From the NCBI GenBank assembly GCA_948099385.1, contig CANUEZ040000213.1, positions 744,001-808,000 on the forward strand: 64,000 nt of DNA. The letters run 5' to 3'. The notes below the pieces were generated by a model, which worked only from the letters and a program-made list of their open reading frames with translations, was not told the DNA's origin and did no database searches. This DNA is from Fasciola hepatica. Taxonomy: Eukaryota; Platyhelminthes; Trematoda; Plagiorchiida; Fasciolidae. Made by a program: the position numbers and the translations under genes. Shown here piece after piece: positions 1 through 11,079 of the stretch (its first letter is position 1; every line of letters starts with the position of its first letter).

Positions 1-869
1 CCAAATGCGGAAAAAAGGTTAGCCTAACACTCTTAATCAGTGTCAAAGTTCTTCAAGGAACTGTTCTTCCTCAATATTTGTTATCGTTCTACATTTGCGA
101 CTTAAAGGATCCCACTCGGCTGCTCTGTTCAAATACGGCGATGACGTCATTTTGGCTCGGTCAGACTAGTTTTTGCATGCTGAAACGACGGTTGGGAAAC
201 TGCCTCGGTTATTCTTGGAAATTGATAAATTACAGTGATTCACTGCTCCTCGGTTTGCCGCTTATTCATTCGTACGCCAGTACGTACTTAAAACTCTTCG
301 ATACTGCTTGTCCATTACTCCCTCGGTTTACTTGGAAAGGACAACATTATACTTGGTATAGGTTTGCTCTTTACCGGCAGTTTTACTGAAATAGTCTTAA
401 GAGACATCACATCAAATTTATATGACAATCGCCTAACAGCATCAGTCGTATTTTCAGGTAAGATGGAGGAGACTTTACATACCATATATTATGACTTTTT
501 TCTCAGGTGACTGTGTTTTATTCCGTCTCACTAACTCTAGTGAGAAAACCCCTTCTGCCGTTGAGCGATCTCGTTTATCAACGAAAAACAAAGAATATAT
601 ATATATAGGCTGTTGTCTGCGGTATACATTACTGACCATTCATGTGACGTTTATCATTTTTCTGGTATTCACTCACCAAGACAGTGTACATTCTCGCGCG
701 CAATATGTGAAACACTACAGTACGTCGTGTGCCGTACCCGTGTACTGATTCCTTGGCTTCCTGTGCAGGATAATACTACATTATTCCATATAATATTCCA
801 CTGTCCCATGTGGCCACAAGTGGCCCACAACGCATTGGCTCAACTTGTGTGGGCAACCACCCCTTGAGG
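1..869 (+). pseudogene. Non-LTR retrotransposon (LINE) RT, 3' end, copy 1
   Basis: Remnant of the reverse transcriptase of a CR1/jockey-like LINE. At 60-180 it reads as the stretch after the GxPQGTVLSP box (LSFYICDL), then in another frame KYGDDVILAR, the catalytic YxDD-type box. At 740-866 it encodes the distal part with HIIFHCPMW, like the His/Cys-rich C-terminus of many LINE proteins. Several frameshifts and stops separate these parts, so it is dead. Motifs are seen in the sequence; the clade is inferred. The 5' part of the element is not in this copy because the window starts inside it. Confidence 0.6.
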
Positions 870-905
870 CTTAAGCAACGCTGAAAGGATTCATCACATT
901 TCGGT

Positions 906-1240
906 CAGTCCATTCCTTCGATTGGTTGTCCTATCGCCCGAGTTTGTGTCGTCTCAAGCCTTGGGGCTTGGTATCGCTCCAGCTCTAACTGCCAATGTGA
1001 CTTGGCTGTCCACCAAAGCTGAATTAACACACATCAATCTATCCCCTTTCTTACCTAGAAATTCTGTAGGTCCATTCCATTCTCGTATTTTGACAAATAA
1101 GGGTGAGATTTTATCTGAACCATCAACCCATTCTTGTTTAAATAGTCTTTCCTTCCTTTTTGGACGACTGAAAAACACCACAAATACTGGCTCAAGCAGT
1201 GGGATTATTTCAAGTGATTCATACGCAAGCCGTTAAATCA
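906..1240 (+). pseudogene. Unclassified ORF block, copy 1 (frameshifted)
   Basis: A frame reading SPEFVSSQALGLGIAPAL, then THINLSPFLPRNSVGPFHSR, shared by all three repeat copies. Here an extra A in the run near 1170 breaks the frame compared with copy 3. I do not recognise the protein. It sits between the LINE tail and a PLE, so it may be an unusual part of either. No host role can be argued. Confidence 0.35.
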
Positions 1241-1397
1241 CAATATATTAATGCAAGTGGAGGGATTGGACCAGTCGGAGAAAGTGTGTTCTCGAAATGT
1301 GCTCAGTGGAATAACGGTACAATTGAAACAGCTCACACACTCAGCCATCATAAAAGAACTTAACTATGGATATCCAACAGTTCATAAGAATGTGGTC

Positions 1398-2816
1398 TGC
1401 TTAAGACCTATGCTTGACATGTGCAATTCACCGTACCACGCAGTCGCCAAATGGTTGACCATTCTGCTGGAACCGGTTAGACAGAAAATATGGAAGCACA
1501 ATCCGAACGACACATTTGAACTTATAAGCTGCGTAACAGAACTGAATGTGAACGATCGGTGGATACTATTGTTAGATGCCGGTACACCCTTTACCAACGT
1601 CTCAATCGATGAAGTCATAGGTTATTTATGTGAATATATCAAAAGCTACGCAATCCAGACTGGCTTTCCTTTAGAAGCTTTGAAATAGTTGCTTTTTTGT
1701 GCACACAACGTTCAGTTCAAGTTCACCGGCCAAATCTACCGTCAAAGGACGGGATAGCAATGGGCTTCCCACTGGGACCACTGTTTGCCGACGTTTTCAC
1801 GGCAAAGTTGGAAAATGGCCATATGGCCACATCAATACTATGCGCATGCATACGCACACACGCCAGCGAACGCCAACATGAACATTGTTTTTTACTGCCC
1901 GGTTATTCGGCAAGTGGCAATCGTTCCCTTTCGTATCGATTTCGTTTTATTGACCTGTAAGTCGCGTTCATGTTCACTCACTCAAAGAGCCACTCAGCAA
2001 TCGGTTGTTCTGCTTCTACTAAAGATTGGGTCATAGCATTAATCAGTTCCTCAGACCAGCGAGATCAACTGTTAGATTTGTTTAACTCAGACATGACAAC
2101 GTGCAGTTCACAATGGAAACAGAACTACACTAGGCTTCTTAGACGTACGGATAAGTCGTCGTGGAGACCGTTCAATCAGTCGGTCAGTGCGCAGGAAGGC
2201 AATGTGGAATGGACATTACATCCACTTCCACCGTTTCCTGCCTCTTGAGGAGAAAAAGAACCTAATTGGGTGCCTCACAAGCAGGGCAGGACGAATATGT
2301 TTGGAGGACACAATTGAGGAAGAACTCCGAAAGATGCGAAGGATTTTTATCCAGAATGACCATCCGGAACGCCTAGTTGATAGGACGATGCAAATGGAGA
2401 GCTAGAAAAAAACAGTATACATAACTTGGTCATTGAAAGGCGGCACGTTGGCAGAGATTGCGCGGAAAGCATTGTCAGACGCCATCAGCAAAACATTTTT
2501 ACGAGCGGTTAATCTCCAGATGTTGTTCTAGCCCGGAACAGCGTTGTTTTTGCGGTTGAAAGACAAAGCACCCGATTCTACACCCTCATTCTGTGGGTAC
2601 TCATTCACTTGTTCCTGTGGAAAAATGTACATCAGCCGCAAGACCAGGGGTTTGTTTGAACGTATCCTCGTTCAACACCCTGCGTGGTTGAACACCAGAG
2701 CAATTAAATCGCTCACTGGTCGTTTCACACATAGCTCAGTCCAATTCGATAGCAAACTTGTCCGGGGCTTTTCGTGCCCCTTTATAAGGTCCGGGGTGGA
2801 CAATCACGACCAATAA
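1398..2816 (+). pseudogene. Penelope-like element family B, RT + GIY-YIG remnant, copy 1
   Basis: Degenerate PLE polyprotein. RT parts in order: AKWLTILLEPVRQKI (about 1448), GTPFTNVSIDEVIGYL (about 1585), then in a second frame the palm segment DGIAMGFPLGPLFADVF (1754-1800). HFHRFLPLEEKKNLIGCL follows at about 2225. The endonuclease (2544-2816) shows SCGKMYISR, corresponding to the C-x-C...YIGR core of the PLE GIY-YIG domain, then HPAWLN. Known PLEs fuse RT to this nuclease. The YxDD region is deleted near 1815, and stops and frameshifts are frequent. The N-terminal part before AKWL is missing here but present in copy 3. Confidence 0.8.
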
Positions 2817-2909
2817 AATGTCCATCCGGACCACAGCAAACGATGTTAGCATACACCTACACAACCCTGCTTTATGTGCTCAAAAACAATGTGTGCTCTT
2901 AAGCTGCCA

Positions 2910-3160
2910 CGACTCACCCTTCACCCTATATCAGGCCACAGACCAGATGGAAACTTTGTTTGATTGACTATCCTTTGGAGTCTACGTTTCAGGCGCAAAC
3001 CCCAGGTCATCTGACCAACCTGCACTCGGAAGCACCAGACTCGAGTTATGCTCTTGTTAAAGCTCATCAATGGTGCATATCCTCTGCCACATCCAGGGTT
3101 CGAACCCGCGCCTTTCCATTTGGAAGGCTTGTGTGTTAAAACTGCGCTACCCAGCTCCCA
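2910..3160 (-). mobile_element. tRNA-derived SINE, copy 1
   Basis: On the minus strand the element starts GGGAGCTGGGTAGCGCAG (3159 downwards), which carries a pol III A-box-like TAGCGCAGTTT. It then has the B-box GGGTTCGAACCC (3096-3107), spaced as in a tRNA gene. A non-tRNA body with a hammerhead-like motif follows. The 3' limit near 2910 is a guess. tRNA-headed SINEs and satellites carrying hammerheads are known from schistosomes. Copy 3 lacks this element. Confidence 0.65.
3032..3076 (-). ncRNA. Degenerate minimal hammerhead ribozyme in the SINE
   Basis: Minus-strand order: stem I GCACCA, core TTGATGA (canonical CTGATGA), stem II GCTT-TAACAA-GAGC, core ATAA (canonical GAAA), stem III CTC/GAG within a self-complementary ACTCGAGT, cleavage triplet GTC, then TGGTGC closing stem I. 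The topology is complete, but three core bases differ, including two in the GAAA box, so it is probably inactive. A loop-less palindromic stem III matches the small type I hammerheads known in metazoan retroelements. Confidence 0.5.
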
Positions 3161-3179
3161 TCCGAAAAGTGTGATATGG

Positions 3180-4147
3180 TATGAGTTTGAATCATTGTAA
3201 ACGAGTTTGTTCACCAATCTGGGTTCTCTAATTGTGCTTAGTGGAAATAATCGGATATTGGTAATATTGATACAGCCAACTTGTTAACGGACTTGAATAA
3301 TAACAGGTTGTCACTTGTATGGTAGTCAGCTCTTATGAGGGACTTCTGCACCGTCTCTTTTCGGGGGTCTAAGTGGAACAAGGGAAATACGAATCACATC
3401 CAGGGCTTGATGTTCGATCGGTTTCCCTCCTGGTGAGTCCCAAAGAGTTTGATAATTCAGCTGTACCGAGCTTCTTCCATTTCCACTTGCAAAGTAAACG
3501 CTGAATAAACGCTGATAAGTGCCACGAAAATCTGACAAGTTTCAACTGAAATAACCCAGGAATGAAATTCCCCCTTATAAATCCATCAACCCTTGAATTA
3601 CTGTAGGATTTGCAGTTCCATTCAGTAAGAAAAAGAGAATTTTATACCATATTCACGATGATGGAGCAGGCTTTACTCCAAAACAATCAATGGAGATGAC
3701 TTGGCAATCCAGGGAGACGGGAATGTCCATTAGCCCATTTGATACGTTTTTCAGTGACAGATATTTCTCGAAATCTGTTCGTAAATGACACTATGTTTAC
3801 TCGTCATAGCCATGTGGAACATTATGTCACTACAAGAGACAGTGGGTAGAAGCAAGTGATTTTGATTCAAACAACTCTTTCTGTCTGGATTTTGACAAGG
3901 AAAAACACCATCTGAAGAGAATTGAATTCATTCAGTGGTAAAATTTTCTGATAAATTTCACTAGGCTGTCGAATGGATGGGCGACGTAAGGTAAGCAACA
4001 TCCGCTTTCGGTCGACGTGAGGCGGGCATTTAGCTACCAACGAAGGTCGTCATGTGTAGGGATAAATGCAAATTACTGTGCAAACCATCTTGTCTAAAAC
4101 CCTCATTTTAATACGATCCACGATGAAGCTCACAAGGCTTACAAAAC
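3180..4147. other. No recognisable gene
   Basis: Short frames such as one on - at 3326-3538 recur in all three copies but decay without respect to frame. I see no known motif. The equivalents are about 30600-31570 and, split by the extra block, 59190-59656 plus 61711-62150. Confidence 0.5.
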
Positions 4148-4405
4148 GTGACTCTTGATAAGAAATTTTCCAAAGAAACTCAGTCTGGTATGCCTGCTGT
4201 TGCAAACCAATTAAGCCCATTGGAATTAGCTGCAATGAATCATGATAAAACTTATCCGGATGGAAGTGTCATCTACAGCACTTTGAACAACGCGAGTTCT
4301 GAGAAGACTACAGGTGTTGTGAAAATTCGAATGAAAAAGATTTTGCTTTGCGATGGGTTTTTTGTTCCTTATTTTCTTCATAATTTACCGAACAAACGTT
4401 GGTAA
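4148..4405 (+). CDS. Unclassified short conserved frame, copy 1
   Basis: An 85-codon frame with SGMPAVANQLSPLELAAMNH, then YPDGSVIYSTLNNASSEKTT. It recurs at 31575-31823 with changes and at about 62151-62350 with stops. It lies just before a putative LTR, so it could be the tail of an upstream element's internal region. I do not recognise the product; decay in copy 3 argues against a constrained host gene. Confidence 0.25.
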   Translation: MTLDKKFSKETQSGMPAVANQLSPLELAAMNHDKTYPDGSVIYSTLNNASSEKTTGVVKIRMKKILLCDGFFVPYFLHNLPNKRW

Positions 4406-4413
4406 TATAAAGT

Positions 4414-4840
4414 TGTGTACTATTTTGATGTTTATAACTAGCTTTAGCCCTGTTCTGTTTCGTGAAAAATGTGAATTTCCTTGGTCTTAGTCAACACGAC
4501 AAGTTGACTGAGTTTGGTAAACGGTCCAATATAAATGTAGTGTAGTACACAAGGATCACAACTCCTCTGCCTGGAAGTTGTTCGTTGTTCGATCCGCAAA
4601 ATAAAAACCAATTCCGCTGTGTCGGTTCAAGTGGTCACTCGCGCAATCACTGTCTCACACGCATGCACCGCTATTGACTGTCTATTGATTGATGGCTTGA
4701 CCACTCTGGATCGCATGTACTGCTTGAGTTTGCCAAAGGAATATTCACTTGTTAGCTTGCCCGCTTACAAGCGAGTTAACTGATGTGGTGATAAACGGAT
4801 CTGTTGCGTACTTAGCTCTCCGTTAATTCCGAACACAACA
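4414..4840 (+). mobile_element. Putative gypsy-type LTR, copy 1 (427 bp)
   Basis: Starts TGTGTACT and ends GAACACAACA, giving TG...CA ends. It has a TATA-like CAATATAAATG (about 4530) and, near its 3' end, GATAAACGG, which in copies 2 and 3 is AATAAACGG, a polyadenylation-like signal. Gypsy-type RT and RNase H remnants follow downstream on the same strand, as expected for a 5' LTR. No second LTR is seen and no clear primer-binding site follows, so this is tentative. Confidence 0.35.
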
Positions 4841-6089
4841 AACTGCATGAGCAAAAGGTTCAGTCACTGTTTCATCGGGAACCCACACTTACAATAATTG
4901 AACAGTAATATGGCTTCCAATAGCCTGCTCAATACAGTATTATTTAAAACTTTGGAGATCAAGTTTACCACAGATGGTTTTCTCCACTAAGGAATAAGTA
5001 ATAATCACGCCAGGAACAGTTAATTTTGCTGAAGGTTCGGTTATATTAGTGTTGCACAGTAGGAAGAAAAAACACACCAAACGCACAACTGTATTATTTC
5101 ATGGCTCAATAGAAATTTCGCTGTTCATAGCAGGGTGGTGGGGAAAAAGGTGATTATTTGAAATGCACGACACTGAAATCAGGTTCGTATGAGCTTCCGG
5201 GGCTATGTAATATGATAACAAACATGATCGCCACAAAACTGTTGATTATTATTGACCTTTGGCGATCATCTCCTTGCGAGAATCGAGACACCTAGTCCGT
5301 CACGTAAAGCTGCCAATTCATTCTATCAACACCCTGTTCCTTGACAGTGTTGCAACTTGTTCCCTAGGACAATTTCCATTGCAAAAAACGAGGATTGTTC
5401 CTTTCTGTCGACTCTATCAGCCAGCTGTGTCAGCCAGCTGTGTCAACCAGCTAAAGATGATCTTATTATTATGCCTGAAACAAATAAAAACATTTGCGAA
5501 GAGAATGCGATGCCAAAAATTGAAGAGGGGAGAAAGTACAGCTATTTGATGTCCACATCATTCGGAGTTCCCAACCGATTGACAACCAACAGTTCAATCA
5601 CCAGGTTTTTCATCCCCGGCTGCCGTTCCCGAAAAATTCGCAACAGGCAATAATTGGTATCTTTGGGGGAAACAAATAAGAACCTTTCTCAAGAGTTTCC
5701 GAAACATGTGTTATTCCAACGTGATCTACGGTATAATCACGGCAGAGATATTCGACAGGGTGCTTAACTCAAAAAAACTGGGGAATGGGGTTCCTCCGGA
5801 GATATTTCGCGCTGTAGACAGCTAACTGATACACCGAAACTGGTAACGGAATGTTAGATGGGGAATTCCAAGCCCAGATCCAACATGTGGATGAGACCAT
5901 CTTTACGTATGCGAGTAACATTTGTTACCTAACTGGACGAGGTTTTGCCGATGAATCCCTGAACAGTTTGTCCTCCTCTAGAGTTAAAATAAATTACTTA
6001 CGTAATTACTGGAAGATTTGGAAACGTTCGTAGAATGAGCAGGAATACTTGAACGAAGGAACAAACAATCCCAAAAGTGTTTCGCAATT
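4841..6089. other. Decayed internal region, no firm gene, copy 1
   Basis: Between the putative LTR and the first clear pol motifs. Short frames (5259-5549, 5357-5653, 5851-6033) overlap in different phases and carry no domain I know. This is where gag and the start of pol of a gypsy element would lie. Equivalents: 32259-33500 and 62845-63720. Confidence 0.4.
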
Positions 6090-7310
6090 CAGGCACGCCA
6101 CCGCTCAACGGCTGACGCAATCGACAATGAAGGGCATACCCCACAAAGAATCCTAGTGAACCTATACAACATCACCGTGCACGGGAAATCAAAACAGAAA
6201 CACCTGGAGAACTTGGTGGCAGCCTCATAGAGAGTTGAACAATACGGCTTTAAGCTAAAGTCCACAAAATGCCGTTTCCCACAACCCTAGATGAGCTTTT
6301 CGGGATAAATAATCTCTTTTGCTGGAATTCATAATGACCCTGAAAAGATCGAACAGGTAGCAAAATGGTGCACTTCACAAAACTGTAGACGAGAAACGTT
6401 TTCTGGGAATGAGGTCGTACTTCCGCCCTTTCCCTGTACAATTTGCTCGTTTTGCCTCTCCTTTCAAAGCGCTGTAAGAGGAAAATAAACCGCTCCCGTT
6501 GAATGCGGCATGTGACATGACGTTTGCTGAAAGTCAGTAGATGTTTTACTCCGCGCCTGTACTAACACCACCAAACATGTCACCTTCTGCTGGTCAGTTC
6601 ATCTTAGATATGAAAGCCAGTGGTTCGACGATTTGGACGGTATGGACACAAATCAGAGAAGGTGGAAGGGACCACGTATTAGCCTATGGAAGTCAATGCC
6701 TGAGTAAATCAGAACTTGATTACTACACGACGAGAAAGGAAATATTAGTACTAGGATTTTTCCTGAGACGATTAAGGCGTTATCTAATGGGAGACTTATA
6801 GTTATGAAGAGGATGGCATCAGTACTGGCTTTCGTTAGTGCTACTCGCCTCTCTGGTTGGGGTCAAAGGAACGTGGATTATAGTTGGTTAGACATTTTGA
6901 GGGATATGGGTCAGGATAGAAGTCAGTGGCTCGAATGCTTTGCTGTCTGCTCGTCAAACTCTCGTGCCAACCACTCACTAAAATGTCATTTCGACAAAAC
7001 AAATACATGGCGACATCAAACAGTGAAATCGCAGCTGAAGGCTTTCAACGATCAAAATTCTAGTAAATGAAACCGCTTATTGACACTTTTTCCCATTGCT
7101 TACCGTGGTGGCATCCATAGTTTTACTAAACAGAAGCCACACTTTTATGGACAGGAATGGAAATACGACGCCCCAAAGACAGACGACCAAGTTGTGTCAA
7201 CAATCGGAAAATGGTTGTCGTGGGGTATGTCTGCAACGTGTTGGGCATGCTGAAGCAAGCCAGCCAATCATCTCGTAGTCATATGCAGATAGCTAATATA
7301 TATTAAAGAG
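6090..7310 (+). pseudogene. Ty3/gypsy pol remnant (RT, RNase H, integrase zinc finger), copy 1
   Basis: Degenerate gypsy pol. RT: a stretch at about 6140-6290 reads LVNLYNITVHGKSKQKHLEN (family DDI-VHG-KS-EHLEN), then QYGFKLKSTKCRF. RNase H: the frame 6541-6801 has APVLTPPNMSPSAGQFILDM, ASGSTIWTVW, HVLAYGSQCLSKSE and TTRKEIL, all diagnostic. The linker follows near 6890-6960. Near 7225-7300 a frame reads VCNVLGMLKQASQSS, like the C-x-x-C part of the integrase zinc finger with one Cys lost. Frameshifts throughout; the catalytic YLDD is degraded to NLYNI. A dead copy; the family is well supported. Confidence 0.8.
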
Positions 7311-7415
7311 AGTTTTTCAACAGGAAATCCTCCAGCCCTCTCTTGAAGACTGTTTATAAGATATGACCCCATAAACGCAACCAAACCCAGTGATACCTTC
7401 AAAATTCCACAAAGA

Positions 7416-7604
7416 GTGGCACGGGCTTTTCACCGCTTCAAAGAACAGAAGGAATATAAAATTATGAAAACGCATTTTGCACACGATTTGAGCTTAGATA
7501 TGGCTCAGAACCTTTATATAAGTGAAGAAGCCTTTTTTCGCATCCATCTTGTAAAATACTATGTTGCAGTAAGACGGGGTCTGCAAAATGCTACCACATT
7601 TTGA
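7416..7604 (+). CDS. Unclassified 62-codon frame, copy 1
   Basis: Frame with VARAFHRFKEQKEYKIMK and FFRIHLVKYYVAVRRG, identical in copy 2 (34831-35019). It follows the gypsy integrase remnant, so it may be a decayed piece of the same element. Product unknown. Confidence 0.2.
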   Translation: MARAFHRFKEQKEYKIMKTHFAHDLSLDMAQNLYISEEAFFRIHLVKYYVAVRRGLQNATTF

Positions 7605-7609
7605 TAAAG

Positions 7610-9655
7610 AAAATAACTTCCAAAGGGCAATAACTATATCCAGCGAGAAGGTTTCCCAGTAAACTACCGTACTTCATTGTAATAAGGGACGAGTTGAAAT
7701 AGGCTGCTTTGTTTTTCCGCCGCTCTGAAGCAAGCCCCATAAACCGAACAAAGGTAAACACCTGTTGTAATGGCGGATAAATTACACAAACTCGTCTCTA
7801 ATTGGTTTAGCTATCGATTTACGTTCTGTCATGTACACCGATATTGAGGGGCTTCCAAACGCGTGACCTTTAGTGAGAAATTCACAGGGAAAATCGTCAC
7901 AATGGCTTCACAGTCATAAATCTCTTTACACCGGTTGTTATGGTCTGCTTTGAATCATCACTGAGCTTGCTGGGGATCAGAATAAACGATGCAGAATTCA
8001 TTGGGTTCACAATATAAATGTTTCCAGTGTGTCAGATTCGAATTTCTTCTTGGAAGACCACTTTATTGCCGAATACTGCTTCAGGTTATGCTTCCCATGA
8101 GAGTGTTCATCTTATAGCGATTGGTATATCAACGTAATTGGTCTATGCTTTTAGAATAGAAAAACCATTGACACCTTGATGGTTCTGTGGTCACAACTGT
8201 CCCCTTAAAGCTCCGATTTTATTATGATGGATAATTCATTTTCAATGCCGAAGAAACAATCTGTTGCATTTTCTCCTCAATGAGCTACGGAAATGAAGAT
8301 AATGTACTTCGACGAGCACAGGCCAAAGGGTAATACGTCCGTGAAACGTTGTATTGAAAAGTGACATGGAACTTATTACTCCTTATTTTCCATTTTCCCT
8401 TCACACTGTCTCATGTTCGCCAAGTGAAAAATGGCAAATCCGTTAAAGTGTTCGTTCTATACTCTTCAAAGAGAAGAAAAATGACCCGGAATTTAATCGT
8501 GTTTAGTTTTCACCCAACGAAATTGTGCGCGGTTTAAACTTTTGTCTGGGTGCAGAATTTTCTGTAGGGATAGATGACCTCCAAAAGTCAACAAGTTCTT
8601 CCGAATAATGAAAATACCATTACTTTCTCTCAAGTCTTACAACAGAAAGCTTTTCGTACTTACAGTGTTTTACTGAAAATAAGATCCAATCATATAATTA
8701 TTTCAGCCTAAAAAATTGGACTAGGGATTATTTTTGAGATGTCTGATTTTCCATGTTCATTGATAATCTACTTTTAGTTTTGACCAAAATTCTACATGCA
8801 TTCAAATATAGTCATGTCATCATCTTTAATATCATCATGAATCTTCAAATCCCGCTTCCCAGCTTCAATTTCTCCTTGCTCAACTTCTTCTAGAACTATT
8901 CACCTGTCTTCCTCTTGTTCACGAATAAAGTTCACCTTAACCGAACATTCATTGTTTATGTAGCCTACTCGTGTTGTAGTGGTCTGATCACAGGATTTCT
9001 TCACGTGAACTACGCTTCAAACATTTTCCACGCTGGTTTCTCAGTCGTCTTTTGCAAATGTAGTCCTTCATTTCTATGACTAAATGGTTCTTAAACAGTT
9101 TATATACTGCAGTATGAAGCGATTAGAGATATGAAATAATTCCCGTGGGAATCATTGTTAAATCCATACTAATATCTGAGAAACTGTTCTCCTCGTCCTA
9201 AGCGCCGTGGGTAATGGCTGAATCCTAGAATAACAGACCTCGTTTATCCCCTGACAAACAAGATGCAGAATCAAGTCAAAACACTTTCTTATAACTGCTT
9301 ATGGGAATGAGACACATTCAGATGAAAGAGCGTAAAAACCTGAAACACCTTCAAATTTGATCAGTTCAGACGTGAGGGTCTTGAATCTTATAAATGATGT
9401 GAAATCCGCTATGGGTGGAGAATATACAGGTTGATTCTTCATTATCTATAAGATTTAGGCTCATCATTCCTAGGCTCATTTCGACAAATAATCCCTAAAT
9501 TTCTTCATCTGTCAAACTATAAGGAACAGTACTTCTGGAAGATGTCCACGGCCAATCCAAGGCTACCGAAAAAGGAAAGTGACCGTTGATGTTGGGAAGC
9601 GAACCCAGGACGTCATGATCAACGAATGAGACAATCTCTATAGATTCTATGGCAT
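7610..9655. other. Non-coding stretch, nothing recognised
   Basis: AT-rich sequence with frequent stops in all frames and no motif I can name. Copy 2 (35025-37162) is the same apart from substitutions and about 95 bp extra at 35740-35833. Confidence 0.6.
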
Positions 9656-9836
9656 TGGTAGAATTTTATTGCTCAATAACACAGCGTAGTCGAGATCGTT
9701 GGTAGGTTGTCGACGTTTCGGTCACCACGGGTAACCTGTTTTCAAGACTGGGTTTACAACCGAATGAAACTGGTAACGTCGACAACCTACCAACGATCTC
9801 GACTACGCTGTGTTATTGAGCAATAAAATTCTACCA
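9656..9836. repeat. 181-bp foldback palindrome with hammerhead-like loop, copy 1
   Basis: Two perfectly complementary 62-base arms (9656-9717 and 9775-9836), starting TGGTAGAATTTTATTGCTC, flank a 57-base centre. On the minus strand the centre reads TTGAAAACA, a hairpin GGTTACC-CGT-GGTGACC, then GAAAC running into the arm. This has the order of a hammerhead core (CUGANGA, stem II, GAAA), with the arms as stem III and GTT at the cleavage position. PLEs are known to carry hammerheads of this kind. The first core box is degenerate and stem I is weak. Alternative: a MITE-like foldback element. Confidence 0.7.
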
Positions 9837-10373
9837 TAACATTTCACATGGCGCATCGATTTTTCGATACATTCCGAACCGATTTCATTTCTAACACATT
9901 AATTCTACGGCATTGTTTTATTTCGGACAAGTGCTTCTCAGTGCCGAACGAGATATTAGATTTAGGCAGGTCAGCATGAATAGGAAAATCTGAAATCAAA
10001 ACGGACAAAACAGAGAGATGTCAAACACTCGTGGTTGCAGAATTTGCAAAATATGCGGGCCCAGAGAACTATTTGAATCCCAATTCAGTAGAAGATAATC
10101 CTCGTATTTTCGTCGTCAGGATAATGTGTGCAAATCAGTCTATTCGGGGCATTCTTTAATTATATCATAATAAGAACAGTTTGCATGCATGGGGAAACCA
10201 TATGAAACAATAAAAGCCTATGCATCCATAAAGTGGTGATTCCGGTATTCGATTCATCATTCCAGTAACTGTTTTCTAGTTAAAATCAACTAAGAATATT
10301 CTATTTACTGGGATACATGATACATCAGCCGGGAACGTGCTTGTCATATCACCGGCAGTTTACATTTCCTGCG

Positions 10374-11075
10374 TCAGGAGGGAAGAATCCACGTGGAATT
10401 CATATTGCAGAGGCGAATACTGAAGCAGCAGAACGATGCAAACATCAAGCCGATTAGACCAACCGGTCGTGAGACGCGGACCAAAGAACAGACGACGAAT
10501 TTGTCAGAAGTATCCCCCAACAAACAAAAAGAGGAATTCGGACTAGCAGACAGAACGCAGCGGGATATTTTGCAACCAGGAAGATAGCTCAGGTGAGTAG
10601 CTACCGAACAAGCCTTCAACTGAAGCAATCGGATCAGCTGAACCTAAATAATGAGTAAGAGAATCAAACTAACGGCCACAGTGAACTGGCCAGAATGCAG
10701 CCAGAATACTCGGGCAGTCGGAGGATCAAAGCTGCTGTAGCTCGGTTTGGAGAACGGACCATATAAATGGTTACATATGTTCCACGAACTTGTCCTAATA
10801 CGAGTGTCCTCACTCGTCTCGCCATCTTCGTTACTATATGGAGTAAAAGGGGCACGAGCAGGAAGGATAGGTATATGAACCTTGTCGTCCTTACTGTGAC
10901 ACAACATGATCCCATCACCAAATCGCCTAAAAACTATAGTGTAAGACAACAAGCTGTGCACAATGACATCCTTGTCATTTCGTGCAAGGTCAGACTGGTA
11001 GAGAATCATGATGGGCATCCTAGGTTCGTCCAACTAGTCTTTACCTTTTTTGTACTGTATTCTATTCGTAGATAA
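10374..11075. other. Unclassified overlapping ORF cluster, copy 1
   Basis: Two open stretches are notable. On + at 10379-10587 a 68-codon frame follows an acceptor-like TTTCCTGCGTCAG; it reads IKPIRPTGRETRTKEQ and ends in TAG five bases before a strong donor-like CAG|GTGAGT. On - at 10644-11033 a 129-codon frame reads YTIVFRRFGDGIMLCH and ends in a hydrophobic FTVAVSLILLLII. A + frame at 10767-11075 overlaps it. All recur with two or three changes at 37880-38584. I recognise none of them. They may be exon remnants or chance frames. Confidence 0.25.
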
Positions 11076-11079
11076 TAAA

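Noticed and set aside
954..1181. Minus-strand frame opposite the unclassified block
   Set aside because: It is a shadow of the plus-strand frame, which is longer in copy 3; no motif. The same holds for 1382-1618, 29813-30049 and 57609-57986 opposite PLE family B.
3085..3160. An intact tRNA gene on the minus strand
   Set aside because: The A and B boxes are present, but the acceptor stem does not pair well and a SINE body follows, so it is read as a SINE head.
9656..9836. Rho-independent terminator
   Set aside because: The palindrome is far too long and the context is eukaryotic transposon DNA, so a bacterial terminator makes no sense.
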